Below are positions 54,600-63,937 of a DNA stretch of 64,000 nucleotides, piece after piece (position 1 is the stretch's first letter; the number at the start of each line of letters is the position of its first letter). The notes under the pieces were generated by a model that was not told the origin of the DNA, made no database searches, and saw only the letters and a program-made list of their open reading frames with translations. The position numbers and the translations under genes are program-made. This DNA is from an uncultured Clostridia bacterium (GTDB taxonomy: Bacteria; Bacillota; Clostridia; Lachnospirales; Cellulosilyticaceae). The stretch is from contig CALJNR010000021.1 of the NCBI GenBank assembly GCA_937981575.1, positions 1 through 64,000 on the forward strand. The letters run 5' to 3'.

Positions 54600-55514
54600 A
54601 TGAAAAATGATAACATACCGAGTGTAAGGCCTGGATATGCTTGTATTAATCTTTTGATGAAAAAGTCTTTTAGAACGTATCGGTTAAGTGCAGTAGAGAA
54701 TAGAGATAAAAACAAGATAACAGATGTAATCTGGCATAATATCAGACTTTTTCGCGAGATTATTGAGCATAATATAGCTCAGCATATCTATGTTTATAGG
54801 GTATCTTCTGATCTTGTTCCTTTTTGTACAGCTCCTTATGTCAAAGCACTTTATGAGGAAGTTGTTTTAAGTAATGAAGAAATGCAGGGGCATTTTCTTG
54901 AAATAAAGCAGCTAAGAGATGTTTATAATCTTAGAATAAGCATCCATCCCAGCCAGTTTAATGTGCTCTCAAGTCCAAAAACGGATGTCGTTAAGCGCTC
55001 GATAGAGGAAATTAATACACAGACTGAGTGGATTCGGGCTGTAAGCGGTCAAAATGTAGTTATTCATATGGGAGGAGCCTATGGCAATAAACCTGAAGCC
55101 ATAGAAAGGTTTAAAATCAATCTATGCTATGTGGATCATTCGCTGATATCGATAGAAAACGATGATAAGACTTATACAGCTTATGATGTCTGCTCTCTTT
55201 GTGAGCTGCTTAAAATAAAGTGGGTCTATGATTTTCATCATAACAGATGTCATCCGAGCCATGAAAGGGATATAGGCGCGCTTATTAAGGCTTATCCCCC
55301 TGATAAATATCATCTATCCAGCGGAAAGCCGTATGATCGTTCGGTTTCTCATGCTGATTACATCAAGAAAGAAGACTATATTCAGTTTTTAGAACTTTTA
55401 GCCGCATGCAGTATAAAACAAGCAGATGTTATTTTTGAAGCTAAGCAGAAAAATCTGGCTGTACTTAACCTATTAACACATGAACAAGACGGTTTTTGGA
55501 TACTTGATCAATAA
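54600..55514 (+). CDS. uvsE: UV DNA damage endonuclease (UvsE/UvdE family)
   Basis: TIM-barrel endonuclease that nicks 5' of UV photoproducts, 304 residues. Family motifs: RPGYACINLLM at the start, YRVSSDLVPF, RISIHPSQFNVLSSP, VIHMGGAYGNK, ISIENDDKTYTAYDVC, and VYDFHHNRCHP. These supply the three-metal site His, Glu and Asp ligands. UvsE is typical of spore formers such as Bacillus, fitting the organism type. The start ATG at 54600 follows AACAGGGAAATAT, a weak site. Monocistronic or leading into the deacetylase gene 78 bases on. Confidence 0.92.
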   Translation: MKNDNIPSVRPGYACINLLMKKSFRTYRLSAVENRDKNKITDVIWHNIRLFREIIEHNIAQHIYVYRVSSDLVPFCTAPYVKALYEEVVLSNEEMQGHFLEIKQLRDVYNLRISIHPSQFNVLSSPKTDVVKRSIEEINTQTEWIRAVSGQNVVIHMGGAYGNKPEAIERFKINLCYVDHSLISIENDDKTYTAYDVCSLCELLKIKWVYDFHHNRCHPSHERDIGALIKAYPPDKYHLSSGKPYDRSVSHADYIKKEDYIQFLELLAACSIKQADVIFEAKQKNLAVLNLLTHEQDGFWILDQ

Positions 55515-55592
55515 GTGGTATAAAAAGATGGCTGACTAGGAAAAATAAATTCGTATGTTTATGGGATGTGACAAATATAAGGAGGAGACCTA

Positions 55593-56384
55593 GTGAAATC
55601 ATTTTTAAGGATAAAACATTTCTTTTTTGGACTGACTGCCGCAGTGCTGAGTATTATGCCTTTAGGAAGTCATATATACGGCTATGCTGACAGCAGACCA
55701 GAAGCGGTGGAAGCATCAGCTTCAAAAAAGCTGCTTCCTATATACTGTGTCAATACCAATGGTGAAAAGCTGGTAGCCCTCACCTTTGATGCGGCATGGG
55801 GCGCTGAAGATACGGATCAGATCATAGCTGTGCTGGATAAGTATAATGTAAAAGCTACATTTTTTATTGTAGGAGACTGGGTAAGAAAATATCCGGATGC
55901 TGTAAGAAAGTTTGCAGCTAAAGGGCATGACATAGCCAATCATTCAGATAGGCACCCACATGTGACGCAGATGAGTAAAGAGGCGCTGAAAAAAGATATT
56001 ATGGCCGCCCATGCCGCTATTAAAGAAGTGACTGGCAAAGAGACCAATCTCTACAGGCCGCCTTATGGGGAATATAATAATACCGTTATAGAAGCAGCAA
56101 GAGAATGTAATTACCATACGATTCAATGGGATGTGGATTCACTGGATTGGAAAGAATATGGCCTAGAGGCACTGATTAACAGAGTGGTTAATCATAAGAA
56201 TTTAAGACCAGGCTCTATTATCCTGCTTCATAATGGATCAAAGTACACAGCCCAGGCTTTAGACGCAATTATTAGAGGCATACTGGATAAAGGATATAAG
56301 ATCGTTCCAATTTCTGAACTTGTTAAAACAGATAAGCCGTATAAGCTTGATTTTGAAGGCAGGCAGCATAGCATATGTCCATAG
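55593..56384 (+). CDS. polysaccharide deacetylase, PdaB/spore-type
   Basis: Exported carbohydrate esterase family 4 enzyme, 263 residues, GTG start after AAGGAGGAG. An N-terminal signal or anchor (FFFGLTAAVLSIMPLGSHIYG) precedes the NodB domain with motifs ALTFDAAWG (catalytic Asp), HDIANHSDRHPH (metal His), YRPPYGEYN and IILLHNGSKYT. The first motif TFDAAWG instead of TFDDGP is the variant found in PdaB-like spore enzymes. It probably deacetylates N-acetylated glycans of peptidoglycan in spores or cell wall. Confidence 0.9.
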   Translation: MKSFLRIKHFFFGLTAAVLSIMPLGSHIYGYADSRPEAVEASASKKLLPIYCVNTNGEKLVALTFDAAWGAEDTDQIIAVLDKYNVKATFFIVGDWVRKYPDAVRKFAAKGHDIANHSDRHPHVTQMSKEALKKDIMAAHAAIKEVTGKETNLYRPPYGEYNNTVIEAARECNYHTIQWDVDSLDWKEYGLEALINRVVNHKNLRPGSIILLHNGSKYTAQALDAIIRGILDKGYKIVPISELVKTDKPYKLDFEGRQHSICP

Positions 56385-56391
56385 CATAAAT

Positions 56392-56424
56392 AAAGGTTGT
56401 AAGAGCAGTGCTCTTGCAACCTTT
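56392..56424. terminator. bidirectional terminator after the deacetylase gene
   Basis: AAAGGTTGTAAGAGC (56392-56406) and GCTCTTGCAACCTTT (56410-56424) pair over 15 bases with one mismatch around a three-base loop. Confidence 0.8.
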
Positions 56425-56438
56425 AATAGTTGATGGAA

Positions 56439-56612
56439 TCAAAAAAGTATAATTGTTTCAAGTTGTTCTTTAAATAAGGGATTCATTAAATCATCTAATT
56501 TCTGGCTAAGCTGTAGTACTTCGGGAGCTGATAAGTCAAAATTATTCCTAAGGATCGCCTGGGATAATTCTTTTTTTAATGTTTTTATGATATAACTATT
56601 GGCGTTATTCAT
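56439..56612 (-). CDS. Spo0E-like aspartyl-phosphate phosphatase
   Basis: 57 residues from the ATG at 56612 (a longer frame to 56657 lacks a site). The Spo0E family pattern is visible: a helix with LKKELSQAILRNN, then LQLSQKLDDLMNPLFKEQ, where the conserved S-x-x-L-D motif (SQKLD) lies in the second helix. Such proteins dephosphorylate Spo0A~P and delay sporulation. It stands alone between the deacetylase and nrdJ. Confidence 0.8.
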   Translation of the reverse strand: MNNANSYIIKTLKKELSQAILRNNFDLSAPEVLQLSQKLDDLMNPLFKEQLETIILF

Positions 56613-56706
56613 TTTGTACGTTCGCCTCTCTTTGTTTATAGTATCTCTAGGTGTCAAATGATTTGCCTACTTATATAGTATGCAAAAGAGAGGAAAAAGT
56701 TACTCA

Positions 56707-59631
56707 TTAACTGCATCCAGTTGTTGTGCCGCACTCAATGCAGACTTTGCAGGTTCCATTTTTTATAAGCCTTTCACTTTTGCAGGAAGGGCATGTTTCT
56801 CCATAAATTTTAGGTGCGTTTTTTGCAGAAATTTTAGGCGCCATATCTAGTGATGCAAGAGGTTTTACTTGGCAGTAAGTAAAATCACCCAGCTCAATAT
56901 CGATAATTTTACTAATGAGGTCCGAAATAGAATCAGCCATTTTAATATAAGGGTGTCCATATACAAAACCGCTTGGTTCATATTTCTGTCCTCTGTACAT
57001 GCTTGCAATATCTGCTGCCTTAACACCGTATTGAAGCATTTCAGAAACAGTTGTGGAGATGCTGTCCAGTAAGCCTTTGACAAGCGAACCTTGCCTGCCT
57101 GCCGATACATAGACTTCTCCAAGTTTGCCGTTGTCATAAAAAGAAACAGTAATATACAGTTTGAGTCCGGCGATTTCTGCTTCGTGTACATGAGCTTTTC
57201 TGATGCCGGTAGGCTTAATGCGAAGCGGGGCCTGTGAAACAATCGTTTTTTTCTTAGCATATTCAAGCAGTTCGCTATAGCTTAAATCTTCCAGATGAGC
57301 GCCTGTTTCTTTGCTGATTACTGTATTCAGCGGCTGAGAGGCTTTGCAGCCGTCACGGTAAAGTGCGATTGCTTTAACACCAAGTTTCCAAGAAAGATGA
57401 TAAATGTCGGCTACATGTTCGATTGCAGCGTCACTTGGAAGGTTCACTGTTTTAGAGATAGCCCCTGAAACATGAGGGGTAAGAGCAGCCATCATTTTGA
57501 CATGTCCGTTTGGAGCGATATAACGGTTTCCTGTTCCGCATTTATTAGCTGTATCAAAAATGCAGTAATGTTCTTCTTTAAGATGAGGGGCATCTTCGAT
57601 CTTGCCGTCTACAAGCTGCATATAGCCGTCTTTGTCTTCTTTACGTAAGATATAATCCGTAATATCCTTGATTTGAGAAGAAGTGTAGCCAAGTTTAATA
57701 AGGGCGTCAGAAAGAATAGGATTGACAATTTCCATACTGCCTCCGCCTACAAGTTTTTTATAGGCTACATGGCTGAAAAATGGCTCAGACGATGTAGTTG
57801 CACAATCCATAGCAAAGGCGATAGTACCTGTAGGGGCAAGGACAGAAACCTGTGCATTTCTAAATCCATACTTTTCGCCCATTATAAGGGTATTTTTCCA
57901 GATTTCCTTAATAGTCTGGCTCATTTGATAGAAGCCAAGTTCAGACAGCATACTATGGGAGATAATCACTGGTGAATAATTAAGGCCTTCGAGAAGGTTA
58001 TCTGTATCACTATAGCCGCTGCACCTTGCGTGGTTGCGTATGACACGCATCATATGCGGTTTATTGATTTCAAAGTAAGTAAACGGACCGACCTGCTTCG
58101 CAAACAATGAAGAAATAAAGTAGGAGTAACCGGTTAGAATACTCATCACACCTGCACCAATCATACGCGATTCATCACTGTCATAAGGAAGACCCATCAG
58201 CATGAAGAGTGCACCGAGGTTGGTAAGGCCAAGTCCTGTAGTTCTGAAATGATAAGACTTTCTGGCAATATCAGGAGTTGGGAACTGTCCATGATGAATC
58301 GTTGCTTCAAGTACAATCTGAGTCATTTTAATGCAGTGCATATAGCCTTCTAGATCAAATTGGTGGGTGTTCGTATTGTAGAATTTCAGAATGTTGATAC
58401 TGGCAAGGTTGCAGGCTGTATCATCAAGGAACATATATTCAGAACAAGGATTGCTGGCATTAATACGATTATGAGGCGCATAGGCTTTGCCGTCTTCACC
58501 AGCAGGACAGGTATGCCATGCATTGATTGTATCATCAAATTGAATGCCTGGATCCCCGCAGCGCCAAGCAGCATGGGCAATTTTCTGATAAAGCTCCTTA
58601 GCTGAGATTTTATGAGAAACAGAGCCGTCTAATCTTTTGGTGAGATTAATGGAACTTTCAGCATCAAAAATTTTGTCCATAAAAGCATCTGTAACACGAA
58701 CCGAGTTATTGGCATTCTGCCCAGATACGGTTTCATAAGCTTCGCCGTCAAAATGCGTATTATATCCCATTTTGCCTAATGCCACAACTTTATCTTCTTC
58801 GTGAGCTTTCCAACTGACAAAATCCTCTATTTCAGGATGATCAATATTTAAGATATTCATTTTAGCTGCACGTCTTGTTGTTCCACCTGATTTAATCGCT
58901 CCTGCATTACGGTCAAATACCTTAAGAAAGCTCATAAGGCCGGAAGACTTGCCGCCGCCGGACAGCATTTCACCCTTAGCTCGGATGCTGGACCAGTTAG
59001 AACCTACTCCTGAGCCATATTTGAAAAGGCGGGTTTCAGTCGCCAGTTGATCTGTAAGCGATTTATCTCCTAAAAGAGAATCCTTTACGCTGACAATGAA
59101 GCAGGCTGAGCCTTGTGTGCGGGTGTACGCATCTTCAGCTAAAACAACTTCATTAAGCTGAGGATCAAAATAGTAGTGCCCTTGGCCAGGACCTGAGATG
59201 TTATAAGCAGATTTTAAGCCTGTATTAAACCACTGTGGACTGTTTGGGGCCCACATCTGAGCAATCATCATATAGGCAAGTTCATCATAGACAACAGGCT
59301 TTGATTCTTCGTTAATAAGGCCTTCATCATAGGCTGCTTCAGTCCAAAAGCTGGTCATGCGGTGAACGACTTGTTTAAATGAGTTTTCATAGCCGCATTC
59401 GGTGGGCACACCATTTTTTCTAAAATACTTACTGGCAATAATGTCGCAGGCAGATTGGGAAAAATGAGTTGGAAACTCTAAATGCTCCATATGTACAATA
59501 AGCTTACCTGTTTTATAATCGGTAATTTTAACGTCTATAAAATGCCAGGTAAAAAGGTCATATACAGTTTGACTGGAACCTTCTAAAGGCGCCGTGTAAT
59601 AACGGGTTATAAGGTCTTTTAAATGAATCAT
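56707..59631 (-). CDS. nrdJ: adenosylcobalamin-dependent (class II) ribonucleotide reductase
   Basis: Makes deoxyribonucleotides with or without oxygen. 974 residues from the ATG at 59631, ten bases after AAAGGAGA; a TTG at 59640 is in frame but too close to that site. Barrel motifs: SACFIVSV, GSGVGSNWSSIRAKGE, RNAGAIKSGGTTRRAAKMN (in part), NPCSEYMFLDDTACNLAS and VLAPTGTIAFAMDC. The C-terminus carries a zinc-binding cysteine cluster (CPSCKSERLIKNGTCKVC and CIECGTTTGCS), normal for NrdJ. No cobalamin riboswitch is seen upstream. CobO at 62217 could supply the cofactor. Confidence 0.95.
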   Translation of the reverse strand: MIHLKDLITRYYTAPLEGSSQTVYDLFTWHFIDVKITDYKTGKLIVHMEHLEFPTHFSQSACDIIASKYFRKNGVPTECGYENSFKQVVHRMTSFWTEAAYDEGLINEESKPVVYDELAYMMIAQMWAPNSPQWFNTGLKSAYNISGPGQGHYYFDPQLNEVVLAEDAYTRTQGSACFIVSVKDSLLGDKSLTDQLATETRLFKYGSGVGSNWSSIRAKGEMLSGGGKSSGLMSFLKVFDRNAGAIKSGGTTRRAAKMNILNIDHPEIEDFVSWKAHEEDKVVALGKMGYNTHFDGEAYETVSGQNANNSVRVTDAFMDKIFDAESSINLTKRLDGSVSHKISAKELYQKIAHAAWRCGDPGIQFDDTINAWHTCPAGEDGKAYAPHNRINASNPCSEYMFLDDTACNLASINILKFYNTNTHQFDLEGYMHCIKMTQIVLEATIHHGQFPTPDIARKSYHFRTTGLGLTNLGALFMLMGLPYDSDESRMIGAGVMSILTGYSYFISSLFAKQVGPFTYFEINKPHMMRVIRNHARCSGYSDTDNLLEGLNYSPVIISHSMLSELGFYQMSQTIKEIWKNTLIMGEKYGFRNAQVSVLAPTGTIAFAMDCATTSSEPFFSHVAYKKLVGGGSMEIVNPILSDALIKLGYTSSQIKDITDYILRKEDKDGYMQLVDGKIEDAPHLKEEHYCIFDTANKCGTGNRYIAPNGHVKMMAALTPHVSGAISKTVNLPSDAAIEHVADIYHLSWKLGVKAIALYRDGCKASQPLNTVISKETGAHLEDLSYSELLEYAKKKTIVSQAPLRIKPTGIRKAHVHEAEIAGLKLYITVSFYDNGKLGEVYVSAGRQGSLVKGLLDSISTTVSEMLQYGVKAADIASMYRGQKYEPSGFVYGHPYIKMADSISDLISKIIDIELGDFTYCQVKPLASLDMAPKISAKNAPKIYGETCPSCKSERLIKNGTCKVCIECGTTTGCS

Positions 59632-59789
59632 AATAAGCAAATCTCCTTTTAGAATGGAATTGATAATGGGAATAACAGTTAATTTAATTTACCATATAAT
59701 TTTTACAATTGCAAGTCAGATATACAATATATAGTATTACTATTATGAAAATCGTCAATATATACTACCTTTCTGGAAAGGATATGTGA

Positions 59790-59830
59790 AACTTTTAATG
59801 CTGATAGATGCAGCATTAAAAGTTGATTTT
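59790..59830 (+). other. terminator-like hairpin in the nrdJ divergent region
   Basis: AACTTTTAATGCTG (59790-59803) and CAGCATTAAAAGTT (59811-59824) form a perfect 14-bp stem followed by GATTTTT on the plus strand, with no plus-strand gene ahead of it. It may end a small RNA or act as an attenuator for the gene at 59915. Confidence 0.5.
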
Positions 59831-59914
59831 TAACTTTATGAAGTAAAAAAACATAAAAAAGTTATTTCTAGCAAAAACTAATCCATACTATATCAAAGTT
59901 AAAGGAGCTTGCTA

Positions 59915-60574
59915 ATGATTATAATAGGAATAGATAATACATTAGATATGGGAAATGATACACTTGATTATATTGCTATGGTCGGCAGAGCACATGGTAT
60001 CAAAATGCAGCACATTGCACCTCATAAACCTATTATTTATAAAAATAATAAAATATTATCTATAAAAAACTATGTGGAATGCTTAGAGAAAGAAGACAAC
60101 GTAGAGCTGCTCGTTATTGAGTTTAAAAAAACCAGTATAGAAAGTGAACTTTATAAACACATTAGCTTTGATATCATTGTACTTTTTGATCACTTTCTTT
60201 TGCAAAAGCCTTTTATTAGTCACAAAATTTACTTTGAACATAAGATTTTAAAACACTTTAAATGCAAATGCTTTTTGATTCCTGATACCTATAATTTCAA
60301 GCAAAAAGGATGCGTAACGTATGGATGGCATAAAGATGCAGATATTTCTTTATCCAGTGCAGAGGAAGATCCAGAAGGGCTGACAAAAATACAGTGCTGC
60401 ATACAGACATGTTTTCCAACTTATAAAGGGACTTTTGTCACGCCTATAGAATTTCCGGTGTATGGCAAGGCGAGATGTACAGAAGAGCTGCTAGCTGGAG
60501 CAGCTGTATTTATTCTCTATGGCTTTGATGCTGATACATTTGTTCAAGAAAATAATATTTACAACATGGTATAA
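59915..60574 (+). CDS. hypothetical protein, possibly Mur-ligase-like fragment
   Basis: 219 residues from the ATG at 59915 (seven bases after AAAGGAG). Opening IIIGIDNTLDMGNDTLDY; a middle region with HFKCKCFLIPDTYNFKQK; then VTYGWHKDADISLSSAEEDP followed by strand-like repeats TYKGTFVTPIEFPVYGKA. The TYG..ADI pattern recalls the central/C-terminal part of Mur ligases, but no ATP loop (GxxGK[TS]) is present, so it would not be a working ligase. Family not recognised with confidence. Divergent from nrdJ and followed by an SSB-like gene. Confidence 0.5.
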   Translation: MIIIGIDNTLDMGNDTLDYIAMVGRAHGIKMQHIAPHKPIIYKNNKILSIKNYVECLEKEDNVELLVIEFKKTSIESELYKHISFDIIVLFDHFLLQKPFISHKIYFEHKILKHFKCKCFLIPDTYNFKQKGCVTYGWHKDADISLSSAEEDPEGLTKIQCCIQTCFPTYKGTFVTPIEFPVYGKARCTEELLAGAAVFILYGFDADTFVQENNIYNMV

Positions 60575-60654
60575 AGTTGTACACCCATGAATAGATATTA
60601 TATTGACAGATGAAACTGTTAAAGAACAAATAGAGGATAAGGAGAGGGTAGGGA

Positions 60655-61302
60655 ATGGTAGAGCACATCTTAGAAAACAATGAGGTACAGCTTATTGGAA
60701 GAGTAGTTAGCAGTATTAAATTTAGTCATAAAGTATATGGGGAAGGTTTTTATACATTTAATTTAGAAGTACCAAGACTAAGTGATTCCTATGATATTTT
60801 ACCAGTAACTATTTCTGAGCGTATACTTCCAACACTTGGAAGTATTGAGGGGAAGGTATTAGAAACCGTTGGACAATTCAGGTCCTATAATCAGTATGAA
60901 GAAGGTAAAAACAGGCTTATTCTTACGGTATTTATTTTAGAAGCTAAGGAAGTTTCAGAGCAGGAACTAGCTAAAAATAAGAATTACATTTATCTTAACG
61001 GCTATGTATGTAAACCTCCTATTTATAGAACAACGCCTTTTGGACGGGAAATTACAGATCTTTTGCTTGCAGTAAATCGTTCTTATCACAAATCAGATTA
61101 TATTCCATGCATCACATGGGGAAGAAATGCAAGATTTGCTGAAAGTCTAAGTGTAGGAGATCATATTGAAGTATGGGGCAGAATTCAAAGTAGAAGTTAT
61201 CAGAAAAAGCTTGAGACAGGTGAAGCCTCTACGAAAATAGCTTATGAGATTTCAATTAGTAAAATGGAAATTGCAGAAAACAGTTTAAAAGAACAACCAT
61301 AA
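60655..61302 (+). CDS. single-stranded DNA-binding protein-like, two OB folds
   Basis: 215 residues. Two SSB-like OB-fold segments: first about 5-100 (NEVQLIGRVVSSIKFSHKVY; YTFNLEVPRLS), second about 110-205 (NYIYLNGYVCKPPIYRTTPFG; EITDLLLAVNRSYHKSDYIP; GDHIEVWGRIQSRSYQKK). The second is the closer match to bacterial SSB/PriB. It lacks the acidic DDIPF tail of the main SSB, so it is probably an accessory SSB. RBS AAGGAGAGG precedes the ATG. Confidence 0.8.
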   Translation: MVEHILENNEVQLIGRVVSSIKFSHKVYGEGFYTFNLEVPRLSDSYDILPVTISERILPTLGSIEGKVLETVGQFRSYNQYEEGKNRLILTVFILEAKEVSEQELAKNKNYIYLNGYVCKPPIYRTTPFGREITDLLLAVNRSYHKSDYIPCITWGRNARFAESLSVGDHIEVWGRIQSRSYQKKLETGEASTKIAYEISISKMEIAENSLKEQP

Positions 61303-61310
61303 TCACTATT

Positions 61311-61342
61311 AAGAGAGTATGCTTAGGGGCATCTCTCTTTTT
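61311..61342 (+). terminator. intrinsic terminator after the SSB-like gene
   Basis: AAGAGAG-ATGC pairs with GCAT-CTCTCTT, followed by a T run. Confidence 0.75.
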
Positions 61343-61521
61343 TGCGATTTAAACGATCTATAGGAGAGGATATAAATAGGTTGAACGGGATATTGCGTTT
61401 GGATAAAAATAAAAGGCTAAGAAAAAAGTTTCTTATGTAAGTTGTGTTATAAAGGAACAACCTATATACTGGATAAAGAAATAGCAATGTACAATTATTA
61501 TAAAGGCTAAGGAAAATGACT

Positions 61522-62190
61522 ATGTACCAGATTATAAGACAAAAAAGAAAAACAGTAGCTATTTATATAGATGAAAATATGGAGGTTATTATTAAGGTTC
61601 CAAATAAAATGAGTGCAAAAGAACTTCAAGGACTGATAGAAAAGTATCAGCCTCAGATTCAGAAAATGCTTCAGAAAAAAGAAGAATTGAGGCAAAAAAG
61701 TGACTGGCGTATAACAGGAGAAATTTTATATTTAGGCACATATAGAAAAGTGCATATTGCCCAGGAGTCTTATGGAAAATCGGATATATCATTTCAAGAG
61801 AATCAATTTTTTATCAAAACGCAAGGGAATAATAAAGACGAAGAAGCTAAGCAGCTTATTGAAGCATTTTATAGAAAAGAAGCTGGTATTATACTGACAC
61901 AGCTAACAAATTATTATGCTGGGATGATAAATGCAGAATACAAAAAAATTACTATCCGGAATCAAAAGACAAGATGGGGAAGTTGCTCAACCAAAGGAAA
62001 CATCTCTTATAATGTAAGATTGTTATGTGCACCGAAAGAAATGATAGCTTACGTTGTGCTCCATGAAGTCATGCATTTAAAGCATTTTAACCATAGCCTG
62101 ACGTTTTGGGAGGAGATTGGAAAAGTTATGCCTGATTATCGAGATAAAGTGAATTACTTTAAACGATTTGGACAAAACTTTATCCTATAG
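61522..62190 (+). CDS. YgjP-like M48-type metallopeptidase (DUF45)
   Basis: 222 residues from the ATG at 61522; the ATG at 61516 is too near TAAGGA. Conserved block: TRWGSCSTKGNISYNVRLL, then AYVVLHEVMHLKHFNHS with zinc motif HEVMH and a third ligand downstream (HSLTFW region). The family is widespread, sometimes beside type I restriction genes, and substrate unknown. Here it stands 26 bases before the corrinoid adenosyltransferase gene, likely co-transcribed. Confidence 0.88.
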   Translation: MYQIIRQKRKTVAIYIDENMEVIIKVPNKMSAKELQGLIEKYQPQIQKMLQKKEELRQKSDWRITGEILYLGTYRKVHIAQESYGKSDISFQENQFFIKTQGNNKDEEAKQLIEAFYRKEAGIILTQLTNYYAGMINAEYKKITIRNQKTRWGSCSTKGNISYNVRLLCAPKEMIAYVVLHEVMHLKHFNHSLTFWEEIGKVMPDYRDKVNYFKRFGQNFIL

Positions 62191-62216
62191 GTTACTATGA
62201 ATAAAGGAGTAAAGCG

Positions 62217-62714
62217 ATGGAAAAGGGACATGTTGCAATCTATTATGGGAGTGGGAGAGGAAAAACGACGTCAGCTATTGGACTTGGGATAAGAGCTGTT
62301 GGTAACAATCAAAAAGTTATTATGATACAGTTTTTAAAACAACATATAGAAGGAGAATGCAGAGTTCTAAAAGATTTGGAACCTTATTTTAAAGTATTTA
62401 ACTTCGAGAAAAGACATGAAGGAAAAGGCAGTTTAAAGGAAGATGAAAAAGAGGAATTAGTCAGTGAAATCAAAAATGCATTTAAATTCGCGGCTAAAGT
62501 CATGGATATAAGAGAATGTGACCTACTAATTTTAGATGAAGTACTTAATACAATTGAAAAAGGATTAATAGAGGAAGAGGAGCTTTGCAGCTTAATTGAC
62601 CATCATAAGCCTGAGGATATAACTCTGGTTTTAACGGGCCATTTGCTGCCTGAAGGTCTCGCTGAGCGTGCGGATTATATTAGTTTCATTCAAGAGATAA
62701 AGAGGAATGGATAA
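62217..62714 (+). CDS. cobO: corrinoid adenosyltransferase (CobO/BtuR type)
   Basis: Transfers the adenosyl group of ATP to cob(I)yrinic acid diamide or cobalamin. 165 residues. P-loop YYGSGRGKTTSAIGLGIRAV at residues 9-28, VIMIQFLKQ, and Walker B-like CDLLILDEVLNTIEKGL, then LVLTGHLLPEGLAERADYI. All are typical of CobO. RBS AAAGGAG. The class II ribonucleotide reductase in the same window needs its product. Confidence 0.93.
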   Translation: MEKGHVAIYYGSGRGKTTSAIGLGIRAVGNNQKVIMIQFLKQHIEGECRVLKDLEPYFKVFNFEKRHEGKGSLKEDEKEELVSEIKNAFKFAAKVMDIRECDLLILDEVLNTIEKGLIEEEELCSLIDHHKPEDITLVLTGHLLPEGLAERADYISFIQEIKRNG

Positions 62715-62832
62715 GAAAAAGATTGTAAAAATGTAATTGAAAAAATTACTTAGGAGGATTTTAGTAGGTTTACATACAGCTGATGTTTATTTTAATCTTC
62801 CTAAATCTAGTTCAGAAAGGCAGTATGATAAA

Positions 62833-62886
62833 GAAGGTGTATTGATTAATGGGACTTAGAGCGCATTATCAATACACCTTCTTTAT
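62833..62886. terminator. terminator-like hairpin after cobO
   Basis: GAAGGTGTATTGAT (62833-62846) and ATCAATACACCTTC (62868-62881) form a perfect 14-bp stem, followed by TTTATG. Confidence 0.7.
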
Positions 62887-62955
62887 GTTAGTTAAAGATC
62901 GGATGGGTTAGCTCGAAGAGAAACAGCGTGAGGGACATAAAAAATGGCCATAGAA

Positions 62956-63936
62956 CTAGAAAGATAAAACAGATTTATACCAATCGATAGTTTTAATGAT
63001 TCCATCATGAAAGCTAAAACTTGGATCATAATGCAATAGCTGTCTTGCTTTATTAATATCAGCGTAACTATGAGGAATGTCCCCTGTTCTAGCCTCACTA
63101 TATACAGGCATAATATCTTTTGATAATAAGCTTTTCAATGTATCATAAAGTTCGTTAAGCGTTATCTGCCCGCCATAGGCAATGTTAAACACTTCTCCAG
63201 CAGCTTCCAAAGGCGCAAGGCATGCCTTAAGATTAGCTTCTACAACATTAGCAACATAAGTAAAATCCCGTGAAAAAGTGCCGTCACCATAGATAGTTGG
63301 AACTTCATTATGCATCAGAAGGCGGATGAATCTAGGGATGACCGCACTGTACTCGGAATCTGGATCCTGTTTTTTGCCAAAAACATTGAAGTACCTAAGT
63401 CCTATAGTTTCAAGCCCATATAACTTAAAAAAGATATGTGCATATAATTCGTTTACTCTTTTAGTAAGAGCGTAAGGGGAGAGAGGCGTGCCTATGCGGC
63501 TTTCTTCTTTAGGCAGAGAAGGGTAGTCACCATATACCGAGGAAGATGAAGCATAAACAAATCGTTTAACCCTTTTTTCTTTTGCGGCCATAAGCATATT
63601 CAGAGTTCCTTTAATATTAATAGCTTCATATTCTAAAGGCAATTTAATAGATCTAGGGACTGAACCCCAGGCTGCCTGATGCAAAACATAATCTATGTCT
63701 TCGCAGCTTTTAAGACATAACTCTAAATTTCTGATATCTCCAATCACTACTTCTAAATTTTCATTTTGAATCCAAGGGGTCAAGTGACTAAGTTTACCGG
63801 TTGACAGATTATCAAGAACCCTTACTTTGCACCCTTTATTAAGAAGAACTTCTACGATATTTGCTCCTATAAAACCAGCGCCTCCAGTGACTAAAAATTT
63901 CGTTTCAGCAGGAAAAGTAACATCGCTGTATCCCAT
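62956..63936 (-). CDS. UDP-N-acetylhexosamine 4-epimerase-like (WbpP/TviC type)
   Basis: NAD-dependent extended SDR of 326 residues. Cofactor motif FLVTGGAGFIGANIVEVLL, HQAAWGSVPRSIKLPLEY, catalytic serines in VYASSSSVYGDYPSLPK, Tyr/Lys in LSPYALTKRVNELYAHIF, and LRYFNVFGKKQDPDSEY. These strings are closer to UDP-GlcNAc 4-epimerases of surface polysaccharide clusters than to GalE. It follows a gene end that looks like a nucleotide-sugar dehydrogenase by one base, so both probably make a sugar-nucleotide uronic acid for a surface glycan. Confidence 0.85.
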   Translation of the reverse strand: MGYSDVTFPAETKFLVTGGAGFIGANIVEVLLNKGCKVRVLDNLSTGKLSHLTPWIQNENLEVVIGDIRNLELCLKSCEDIDYVLHQAAWGSVPRSIKLPLEYEAINIKGTLNMLMAAKEKRVKRFVYASSSSVYGDYPSLPKEESRIGTPLSPYALTKRVNELYAHIFFKLYGLETIGLRYFNVFGKKQDPDSEYSAVIPRFIRLLMHNEVPTIYGDGTFSRDFTYVANVVEANLKACLAPLEAAGEVFNIAYGGQITLNELYDTLKSLLSKDIMPVYSEARTGDIPHSYADINKARQLLHYDPSFSFHDGIIKTIDWYKSVLSF

Positions 63937-63937
63937 G

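Noticed and set aside
59641-59914. Cobalamin riboswitch before nrdJ
   Set aside because: No B12-box (GCCACTG) and the stretch is too AT-rich.
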